DNA of 64,000 bases from Nitzschia sp. DOCU1 (taxonomy: Eukaryota > Bacillariophyta > Bacillariophyceae > Bacillariales > Bacillariaceae): positions 930,001 through 994,000 of the forward strand of contig OX595995.1 in the NCBI GenBank assembly GCA_951394045.1. Direction: 5' to 3'. Every line of letters begins with the position of its first letter. Position 1 is the first letter of the stretch. A program made the position numbers and the translations under genes. Positions 57,249 to 64,000 of the stretch are shown here, one piece after another. The notes below the pieces were generated by a model, which saw only the letters and a program-made list of their open reading frames with translations, ran no database searches and had not been told where the DNA came from.

Positions 57249-59879
57249 TCAATTGTACTTCCACCAGTCCTTGAATGTGTACTTCTTTGTTGCCTCCAAA
57301 GTATACGTGTCATATGCAAGGTCCATGCCAGACAAAGAACAGATAGTGGAAATTTCCGCCATCGTCATTTCCTTGTCTCCTACCCGCCAGCTTTTCACCA
57401 AGCATTCACCAACCTCCATTGCCACCTGAGCATCATATGTCTTCAGCCAAAGGGATCCACCTTGGTCAGAGAACACGACAGGCGCACCCACAAAATGAGT
57501 TTCGCGGGCTGTTGACTTGGTGGTCCCATTCCTTGCCTGGAAGACTTTGCAGTTGACGCTTTCTGCCATGGCCGTCGATGCCACAAAAGAAGGAGACTGT
57601 CCCTTTAAAGCATGCATTCCAGTTGCCAGCATTCTTCTTGCCTCCATTTCGGTTGATCCAAAACCGAATTCTTCCTTTAGGTACTTATAGACTCGGCCAC
57701 CTTTATCAAATGCTGCATGGTCCTTGTACCAGGCAGGTAGCAGCCCAATTGCAGACATGATCTGCATCAAATTCCGGCAGACCAATGGGCCTGTTCCACT
57801 CCCAAATGCTTTCTGTAGCGACTTGTCAGCTTGATTATAAGTCGCATCAATGATAGTGGCAATGGGCTTGGAGGAGCTGCTTTGCCAAACTGCCATCAAT
57901 ACAGTGAAGACTTGTTCACCAGCTGCCTTGAAGGTCTTGTAGTCACCAACATTTATTGCTTGGTGGTTCGATTTCCACCTTGGCAAACAGGTGTTGTCGG
58001 TCTCACACTCTTTCGCTTTCTTCAAAATTCCAAAACCGAACTTGAAGCCCTTGCCGCGACCTTCCCGTCCCCGGTCAAGTTCCAAGAGAATTGCCTTGAC
58101 AAATGGTTCAGCTCTGTTCGGAGTCCTTGAAACAACGATTACCAGTGAGACGAGATCAACCATTGACAAACGAAAATGAATTGTGATCGTCAACATAGCC
58201 GCAAGGAATAGGGAATGATGCGACTTTGGATCAACATTGGGCACCACATGCACAAATCCCACCCCAGACGGTATGCTTTCCGGAGTGAAATGGCGGCGTT
58301 GGGCATTGAAGGCGCCATAGCCCTCGCAGAGCCAGCTGACGTACTTGCTTGTCTTGGCCACAGCTGCTTCAAAAGCACATATGCTCTTTCGCTGATAAAA
58401 GATGCTCGTGGTGGTGTCACTTGAGAAACATGCAACAAAGGACTTGTCTGGATCCGTAGTAGGATTGTGACTATCTTCATGCACCTCACATTCCCCTCTG
58501 AAAACATGAGTGGCCCCTTCAAGGAAATTGCTGGGGTGAATGATTTTGGAGAACTTGGAGCGAGCTCCAAACAACTTTGGGGCACGACCACCAAGCCACA
58601 GCAACTTGCATTGAAGGATGACCTTTGAAGCAGCCATGAACGATTTAACAAAAACTTCTTCCAGCGAACGTGGCTTTAATACGGGCGACGCGCAACCAGA
58701 GAGGGGGTCTCGCACACCCATGCTTTGCGTAGTCGTGTAACCAAGGTTTACAATTGGGCCCACCAATTGCCTGGCAACTTGACTTGAAGGCCGCTGAGTG
58801 GTGATGGAAGCAAGAGTATTGTTGATTTCCCAAAAGGGATAATCATGCACAGTCAGGGTGTTCACGACCAGCAGGAAGTTGGTTGAATGGTTGCGAGATG
58901 GATCATAGTACAATACATTGAAATCTCGCATTCCTTCAAGAACTTTGAAAGCGCAAGACAAGGGTTTGACGCAGTGAGGGAGAAGCAAATGCTTCGCAAT
59001 GTATAGCTGGTACGCATTCCGACCAACACGGGGAACAACATGAACAGTCTTGTGTTGGACTTGAAAGACGAACAAAGCCAAACGACCGCAATTGTTCTTC
59101 TCTGACCAAAACGTCTCGCTTGCCTTGGAGGATGCTTTGAGTTTAGGAAGGACACAATCAAGGTCGGCATTAACAGCAGTGGTAGTCAAGGGAGCAATAG
59201 GTAGAGCAACAGAGTCTTTGGACGCAGCAGCAACCACCGAAGGAACAAGAGAAGAAGAATGACGGCGATTGCTCACAGGCGCACCGGTAGGAATAGCAGG
59301 AAAATTGGCTCCAATGTGAACAGAGTGGGCCTGGGGAGGGGCAGAAGCAGGTGCAGAGACAGTAGCATTCACAGCAGTGGTAGTCAAGGGAGCAATAGGT
59401 GGATCAACAGAGTCTTTGGATGCAGCAGCAACCACCGAAGGAACAAGAGAAGAAGAATGACGGCGATTGCTCACAGGCGCAACGGCAGGAATAGCAGGAA
59501 AATTGGCTCCAATGTGAACAGAGTGGGCGTGGGGAGGGGCAGAAGCAGGTGCAGAGACAGTAGCATTCACAGCAGTGGTAGTCAAGGGAGCAATAGGTGG
59601 ATCAACAGAGTCTTTGGATGCAGCAGCAGCAACCACGGAAGGAGCAAAAGAAGGACAATGGCAGCCATGGCTCACGGGCACAACAAGTTGCACACCATTT
59701 GAGGTAGGCGGATTCATACGAGCCTTCTTCTTGCTTGGGACCAAGTCATCATCATCATCAAGGGGTCGCTTCTTTGGTCCAACAATGAATGGTTGCCCAA
59801 AGATGTACTCCAGCAAGCGAGCAGCAAGAGAACTTGCTACATGAATAGCCACGGATTCAAAAGTGAGAGATTCCATCAT
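57249..59879 (-). CDS. Unknown 876-aa nuclear-type protein, second gene of the Mutator-like element
   Basis: Single exon, ATG at 59879 (a second Met directly follows). Near residue ~35-55 a basic-acidic-basic motif (KKRPLDDDDD, SKKKARM) resembles a bipartite nuclear localisation signal. Then come two full and one partial 66-residue Ala/Pro/Ser/Thr-rich repeats (SSSLVPSVVAAASKDSV, SVHIGANFPAIP). The remaining ~600 residues look globular, with scattered Trp, Cys and His but no transposase triad or helicase motif that I can see; the conserved-looking ATIIDATYNQADKSLQ is not a family I know. Sharing one element with an intact MULE transposase, convergent to it, suggests an accessory factor in the position of maize mudrB. 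This is inference from position. Confidence 0.65.
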   Translation of the reverse strand: MMESLTFESVAIHVASSLAARLLEYIFGQPFIVGPKKRPLDDDDDLVPSKKKARMNPPTSNGVQLVVPVSHGCHCPSFAPSVVAAAASKDSVDPPIAPLTTTAVNATVSAPASAPPHAHSVHIGANFPAIPAVAPVSNRRHSSSLVPSVVAAASKDSVDPPIAPLTTTAVNATVSAPASAPPQAHSVHIGANFPAIPTGAPVSNRRHSSSLVPSVVAAASKDSVALPIAPLTTTAVNADLDCVLPKLKASSKASETFWSEKNNCGRLALFVFQVQHKTVHVVPRVGRNAYQLYIAKHLLLPHCVKPLSCAFKVLEGMRDFNVLYYDPSRNHSTNFLLVVNTLTVHDYPFWEINNTLASITTQRPSSQVARQLVGPIVNLGYTTTQSMGVRDPLSGCASPVLKPRSLEEVFVKSFMAASKVILQCKLLWLGGRAPKLFGARSKFSKIIHPSNFLEGATHVFRGECEVHEDSHNPTTDPDKSFVACFSSDTTTSIFYQRKSICAFEAAVAKTSKYVSWLCEGYGAFNAQRRHFTPESIPSGVGFVHVVPNVDPKSHHSLFLAAMLTITIHFRLSMVDLVSLVIVVSRTPNRAEPFVKAILLELDRGREGRGKGFKFGFGILKKAKECETDNTCLPRWKSNHQAINVGDYKTFKAAGEQVFTVLMAVWQSSSSKPIATIIDATYNQADKSLQKAFGSGTGPLVCRNLMQIMSAIGLLPAWYKDHAAFDKGGRVYKYLKEEFGFGSTEMEARRMLATGMHALKGQSPSFVASTAMAESVNCKVFQARNGTTKSTARETHFVGAPVVFSDQGGSLWLKTYDAQVAMEVGECLVKSWRVGDKEMTMAEISTICSLSGMDLAYDTYTLEATKKYTFKDWWKYN
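59160..59700. repeat. 198-bp tandem repeats in the second element gene
   Basis: Copies start at about 59263 and 59461 (cggcgattgctcacaggcgc in both), with a more diverged third near 59659. They encode the 66-residue repeats. The first two differ at only a few bases. The period is a multiple of three, so the reading frame is kept. Confidence 0.85.
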
Positions 59880-59924
59880 TGTGGAGGAAACAAAGGAGGA
59901 AATGGAAAGACCAAACAAAGCAAT

Positions 59925-60350
59925 TGTCAATCATCAATCAATCGTTGAAGATGACAAAGGAAATGGTGAATTGTTATGTAGGAGCCCGAAGAAGGAGGCT
60001 TGAAATCCAATCCAAATCTGTAACAAATCCCGGGTTTCTTCCCAAAATAACACTTGATGACCATGTGTGAAAATGTTGTCAAGCCGTTGGAACCCCAACA
60101 GATACCAATCAGCCAATAAAAGGACCAAGAAACATGGTGAATTATTGTGTGGGAGCGGGGGAAAGAGGTTTGAATTCCACTCCACACTTGAAAATTGTCC
60201 CGATGCATCCGATGCCGGTGGTATAAACTGCATCACAATAGATGCCACCAGAGTAATTGTAGGATGTGACACCAATCGACCAATCAAAGGACAGGAAAAT
60301 GGTAGATTATCGTGTGGAAAGTGGGAAAAAGAGACTCCTTTTGCTGCTTG
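59925..60350. repeat. ~170-bp direct repeats, three diverged copies, upstream of the 876-aa gene
   Basis: Anchors: aatggtgaattgttatgta (59963), atggtgaattattgtgtggg (60134), atggtagattatcgtgtgg (60299). Each is preceded by a block like accaatc(a/g)(g/a)ccaat(a/c)aaagga and copies 1 and 2 are followed by a gg(a/c)(g/a)(c/g)-rich purine run, then tgaaatccaatcca / tgaattccactcca. Periods are 171 and about 165 bp. Subterminal repeats near transposon ends often bind transposase. Confidence 0.7.
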
Positions 60351-60692
60351 AATGGCGGTACATGCTCTAGTGTACGCTGTTGTGATCGTGAGAGATTGTG
60401 AAAAGGGATGAACATGGAATTTTGGTGTGAGAGGGGGAAATTGTGATATGGCTCGGGGAAAAAAGAAACAGGCAAGGTATGGTATACAGTATTGTATAAT
60501 GTTTGAATGATTCTTAGGCTTATGTGTAGGTTGATGAACATATACGGCAATGAATGTATGAAAATTTATTTAAATGGGGTGTTTGGATTCGCTAAAGGTT
60601 GTCAATCGTGTTCAACATACATAACAGGCGCCGGAGTCACAATAGGGCATATTTGTGACTATTCGGTATTGTAAACGCAAGGGAGGACAGGC

Positions 60693-60725
60693 CTTACAGG
60701 TTGGGTTTCGGCTCTTACAGGTTGG
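60693..60725. repeat. Short direct repeat with cttacaggttgg
   Basis: Two copies of cttacaggttgg 21 bp apart. The same 12 bp occur in inverted orientation near 52489 at the other side of the element. A 12-bp match over this distance could be chance. Confidence 0.35.
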
Positions 60726-60829
60726 GAACCTCAATGAACATATCCACCACGAATAAACCTCATTCAGTTATTATAAGTTGAGAGTCCGTTCCTTGCCTTG
60801 GACAGTGAATGACTCGCCTAAGAGCCAAC

Positions 60830-60990
60830 TCTGAAGCCTAAAAGTATTGTTAGATTAAAACATCAAGAACTGCTCTGAAAATTGTAAACTAAAAAAGTTA
60901 TTAGGCTTTAAAAGGCCCCAAATTATAAGCCTTACACGATTAGAGACTCTTTTGGCCTCAAAGGCTTCCAGCCTTTCTGAAAGGCTCATT
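60830..60990. repeat. Cluster of AGGCTT/AAGCCT words with a small hairpin
   Basis: At least six occurrences on both strands within 160 bp, including aaaggct-tcc-agccttt (a 7-bp stem with 3-nt loop near 60960-60976) directly followed by another aaaggct. They lie 270-430 bp upstream of the ZIP gene ATG. Confidence 0.45.
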
Positions 60991-61262
60991 GCGTTAACTG
61001 ACTACGAGCATGAACGCAACTCACCAAGAGGCGCTTCCCATCGCCCATGCAAGTTTAGGCCTCATCGTGTTTTTCAACATCGTTTCCAACAAGAGATCAT
61101 AAAATTGGACACCTTAGTTGCATTGCCTTCGAGATCTATTTCTCTTTCATCGATCTACAGTTTGGTTGATTACAGCTGTTTCCTAGAGAGGATACGATAG
61201 CTGCACCGTTTCTACGAACTCCCCGCGAAAGTCGCTTATTCCGATCATTCTATTCAACAAAA

Positions 61263-62744
61263 ATGTGCAAGAAGTGTCCCGAACTAGCCCTCCTGGTGCT
61301 GAGCCTCGCTTCCTTGCCGAGTAGTTTTGCTTTGGCGCAACCGAAAGACGCAGTACAGCTAGTAGGCGTACCGCAGCTTCAAGAATCGGCTCTCGTTTTG
61401 GGCCGCGAATTGATGGAGCTTGGCTTCAACGATACTTTCCACGACGATGAAGACGACCTTCACTATAACGAGACAGGGCACCATGACAACGATGAACACC
61501 ACGATGATGATGAACACCAAGATGAAGAGGAACATTCTTCTGCACAGGACAAGCCTTGGGGCGAGGTGATCCTGGCATCTCTCTTGATTAACTTAGTGAC
61601 TCTGACGGGTGTCGTGTTCATCACGGGAGAGTTTGTGGCCAAGCACGTGTTCAAGCGTCCTGTGGTGCACACGCCTCAATTTATCGCATTTACCCACAAC
61701 GTTGTTCCCAGCTTTGCCTGCGGAGCTCTTCTGGCAACGACTGTCTTTTTGATCCTGCCCGAGTCGCTGACCTTGATCGCTTCTCATTTTGCGTCTGCTG
61801 ATGGGCATGATGATCATGGACACCGCTACCTTGAAGAAGAAGAAGAAGAGCACAATGACGGCCCAGTTGCCTGGCGTTTTGGAACTTGCGTGATTGCCGG
61901 CTTCCTGTTGCCCATCTTGACTACTTTGATCTTCCCACATAGCCATGACGTTTTAAACGAAGAAGATTCCCACGGAACTCCTACTGAGCAAGAAACTGAG
62001 AAACTCCAAAACGTTCCTGAAGAAGCAGCGTTGGAACAGGGCGTTGAAGAGGGACATGGCCCCTCTCTGGCTGAAGAAGCAGGCAAATCTCGCAAGCTGA
62101 CTGCCATGGCTACTGGTTCGATTGCTTCTAATGATAATGATGGGTCGGATATCATTGTATCAACTGAGGACAAAGTTCTGGCTCATGCTGTCGACTGGCC
62201 GCTAGTCACTAGTATCATGGCCGGTGACTTCTTCCACAACTTTGCGGGTACGTTCTTCTTGCCTATTCCCTTGGCTCGTTACGTTGGCTTCAGCCCACTG
62301 ACTCATTTTGCTTTTACTGTTTTGACTACAGATGGTATCTTCGTTGGAACATCGTTCATGGTGTGCTCCAAAGAATTGGCTATTGCCATTTCCGCGGCCA
62401 CGATCTATCATGAAATTGCTCAAGAAGTCGCTGACTACTTCATGTTGACGCGCTTTTGCCATCTTCCACCGTGCAAGGCACTGATTCTGAACTTTATCAA
62501 TGGTCTTTCTGTCCTCTTTGGCGCCTGCTTGGTCTTGGGCGTTGAAGACATGACCAACCAAGCGATTGGCTGCATCTTGGGGGTCAGCGGTGGAGTCTAC
62601 ATTTACATTTCCGTGGCGGAGTGCTACCCTCGGGCCAGGGAAACCCACAAGACGCTTCGCGACAAGGCTACCTCGTTCGTGGCTTTTGTGATAGGTGTCA
62701 TCCCCATTGGCTTGGTCCTAATGAACCATGGTCATTGCGATTGA
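61263..62744 (+). CDS. ZIP-family (SLC39-like) metal ion transporter
   Basis: Single exon, 493 aa. Signal peptide MCKKCPELALLVLSLASLPS. An extracellular or lumenal His/Asp/Glu-rich stretch (residues ~60-95, HHDNDEHHDDDEH) comes before the first helix, as in LIV-1-type ZIPs. Further helices start near residue 100. A short His-rich loop (HDDHGHRYLEEEEEEH) and an acidic cytosolic loop (~235-300) follow. TM4 motif GDFFHNFAG (~320-328) and TM5 motif HEIAQEVAD (His383) correspond to the binuclear metal site (HNxxDG / HEIPHExGD) with some substitutions: Ala replaces Asp after HNF, and Gln replaces the second His. These changes may shift metal preference. Role: import of zinc or related divalent metals into the cytosol. 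Confidence 0.88.
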   Translation: MCKKCPELALLVLSLASLPSSFALAQPKDAVQLVGVPQLQESALVLGRELMELGFNDTFHDDEDDLHYNETGHHDNDEHHDDDEHQDEEEHSSAQDKPWGEVILASLLINLVTLTGVVFITGEFVAKHVFKRPVVHTPQFIAFTHNVVPSFACGALLATTVFLILPESLTLIASHFASADGHDDHGHRYLEEEEEEHNDGPVAWRFGTCVIAGFLLPILTTLIFPHSHDVLNEEDSHGTPTEQETEKLQNVPEEAALEQGVEEGHGPSLAEEAGKSRKLTAMATGSIASNDNDGSDIIVSTEDKVLAHAVDWPLVTSIMAGDFFHNFAGTFFLPIPLARYVGFSPLTHFAFTVLTTDGIFVGTSFMVCSKELAIAISAATIYHEIAQEVADYFMLTRFCHLPPCKALILNFINGLSVLFGACLVLGVEDMTNQAIGCILGVSGGVYIYISVAECYPRARETHKTLRDKATSFVAFVIGVIPIGLVLMNHGHCD

Positions 62745-63647
62745 TAAGCGGGGGCAGGAGCAGTGGAGATCGCATCTCCATCCTTCCGTCCATGTATTTT
62801 TATGGTGATGATTGTGTTCGCTTCGAGTGCCAATGACTAGTAGGACGTTCTAATACAGTACTATTTGTATCGTGCCAAGAACAATAGTGATATTGCATTT
62901 GTCTTTTTTGACGAATAGCTCGTTTCAGTGGAACGAGGACTCACTCTGCTTTCAAGATAGCACTTGTACTAGCTGGTGCAGCCAACAGTTACGAGCGCTG
63001 CTTTCAGCAAACTCATCTTGACCCCCGTCCGTACCTTTCACGCGGTGTGCATTCAAGAAGTTGCCCAGCAGGGTACTATGTTCTCATCTACTAGAACATT
63101 GGTCAATCTGTGTGAGCATGGATCACTGAGCTCAAATGGAGTAGCAGAACCGGACGTTGGCGGCGAGGATAAACGCATCAAACGCCTGATAGTACTAGGC
63201 GAACGATTTCATTCCGAGCTCTCAGGAACATCAGAATGTGGCTAGAATAGACTGAAAAAACATAATATTGGTTCGAGGTCGGCATAGAATGGCGACAGGA
63301 AGAACGTGCCGGTAGTTGCCGGTAGTTCGATAGCTGACTCACCAGAATGAATCATTTCCAGCCTGTCGTCGTCCGTATTCGTTTACGACTAATACGACTA
63401 ACTTGCCATAGCGGTCTCACACCCGAAGCCCTTAAAGGTACCCTACCACCTAGCTGTAGTAGCATAAAGTCTACATACTGTAAGCAAAAATCTTTTGCGT
63501 GATGGCTTTTTTCGTTTTCTCCATCGGACAGCGACGACGATGAGATGGCACCACCACTTTGGCATTGTCACATCAAATGCCACTCAATGTTGCAATCGAC
63601 AATCATAGAAATTGATCCCTCTATCGTCGACCACCAAGAAGTAGAAA
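62745..63647. other. Intergenic, no gene seen
   Basis: A 903-bp gap. A 15-bp unit (gtgccggtagttgcc followed by ggtagttcg) near 63308-63330 repeats once. No ORF is convincing; the 89-codon frame at 62976 lacks a domain. Confidence 0.4.
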
Positions 63648-64000
63648 ATGAAGGATATCGTCAAGGCTTTTCTTCATCAAGCCGCCAATCCCTCATCCAT
63701 GGTGGAGGGAATCCGAGATCTGGTGGCACTCGCCTTGGAGACTGCCTTGGATGTTTCCTTTTCCGAATCCGAAGCCGTGATCATCACTCATGCGATTCTG
63801 GGGGTACTTGCAGCCAGAGGATGCCAAGGAGAAATCCCCGGGAAAAGCAATCGAAACGTGGTCTCCACAGAAGCATCGACGAGAAAACCCTTCTCCTCGT
63901 TTTTCGATGACTTGAAAGACTTGGACAACAAGATGGAGGACGATGATTCTTCTACGAATAGCACCTCCGATGCTGACGATTCCTCATCAGCAGCTTGTCA
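63648..64000 (+). CDS. Unknown protein, 5' part only (runs off the window)
   Basis: From the ATG at 63648 the frame is open for 117 codons to the edge with no stop. A helical N-terminus (DIVKAFLHQAANPSSMVEGI, then LVALALETALDV) is followed by a polar linker and an acidic Ser/Asp/Glu-rich stretch (KMEDDDSSTNS, DADDSS). No signal peptide. I do not recognise a domain in what is visible. A frame from 63545 on another phase is longer upstream but ends at 63910 and looks like a shadow. Confidence 0.5.
   Translation, partial: MKDIVKAFLHQAANPSSMVEGIRDLVALALETALDVSFSESEAVIITHAILGVLAARGCQGEIPGKSNRNVVSTEASTRKPFSSFFDDLKDLDNKMEDDDSSTNSTSDADDSSSAAC

Larger units (their letters stand above)
52721..60350. 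mobile_element. Mutator-like element (MULE), two or three genes
   Basis: Minimal span covering the transposase (54036-56717), the convergent 876-aa gene (57249-59879) with its upstream repeats, and the divergent 239-aa gene. The transposase identifies the class. True ends are unknown: I could not find long terminal inverted repeats by eye. A 12-bp inverted match (ccaacctgtaag near 52489 against cttacaggttgg at about 60693 and 60714) is a weak candidate. Intact frames suggest a recent or active copy. Confidence 0.6.
59880..61262. other. Right flank of the element, then ZIP promoter; no gene seen
   Basis: A 1.38-kb gap. The first ~470 bp hold the ~170-bp repeats listed separately. From about 60640 to 60725 a short direct repeat gccttacaggttgg / gctcttacaggttgg occurs. 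From about 60830 to 60990 a cluster of AGGCTT/AAGCCT words lies upstream of the ZIP gene. An 82-codon frame at 60952 is not supported. Confidence 0.5.

Noticed and set aside
59259..59702. 147-codon plus-strand Arg/Ser-rich repetitive frame
   Set aside because: Antisense shadow of the 198-bp coding repeats in the 876-aa gene.
1..64000. CRISPR array, prophage or bacterial operon
   Set aside because: No regularly spaced identical short repeats, no phage gene order, and genes have spliceosomal introns and eukaryotic domains.

Overview
The window looks like nuclear DNA of a photosynthetic stramenopile, most probably a diatom; this is inferred from content, not from a marker gene. The clues are short GT-AG introns (about 35-106 nt), a front-end desaturase with a fused cytochrome b5 domain, a PPR protein with an apparent signal plus plastid-targeting leader, secreted FAS1 proteins, a GT61-type glycosyltransferase, a class C GPCR and several lineage-specific secreted families. 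Gene spacing is tight (often 0.1-0.8 kb) and neighbouring genes are not functionally grouped. Intron boundaries below were read by eye from GT/AG sites and frame continuity.

Layout. 1-19 kb: a PLAC8-like protein, an F-box-like protein, a cyt-b5/front-end desaturase (two exons), a secreted protein with a HEXXH zinc-protease motif, a GT61-like glycosyltransferase, a secreted protein with a dirigent/AOC-like C-terminal domain, a single-pass Cys-rich protein (two exons), a small CxxC protein, a PPR protein and an otubain-like deubiquitinase (two exons). 19-23.5 kb: a small membrane protein followed by a head-to-tail segmental duplication carrying two nearly identical type II membrane proteins. 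The second unit also carries a broken copy of the 3' end of the small membrane protein gene. 23.8-26.5 kb: a three-exon receptor with a Cache-like ectodomain and a class C (GABA-B-like) seven-helix core. 26.9-30.4 kb: IBA57/YgfZ-like and MiaB/CDK5RAP1-like genes, facing tail to tail. 31-34 kb: two FAS1 genes. 35 kb: SRP receptor beta. 36.4-40.4 kb: three paralogous Cys-rich secreted proteins sharing one phase-1 intron position. 41-48.7 kb: two convergent paralogs, each with an extracellular-like N-terminal region, one membrane helix and a long tail of repeated basic, Ser-containing motifs. The larger has 156-bp tandem repeats.

49.5-61 kb is the accessory part. A truncated secreted-protein remnant (carbonic-anhydrase-like N-terminus) is followed by about 3 kb of gene-poor sequence with hairpins and repeats. 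Then comes a Mutator-like element: a transposase with a D/D/E triad and SWIM finger, a divergent 239-aa gene, and a convergent 876-aa gene with a nuclear-localisation-type motif that I do not recognise. Repeats of about 170 bp lie upstream of the 876-aa gene. This two- or three-gene transposon is the best candidate here for something undescribed. The window ends with a ZIP-family metal transporter and the start of an acidic protein that runs off the edge.
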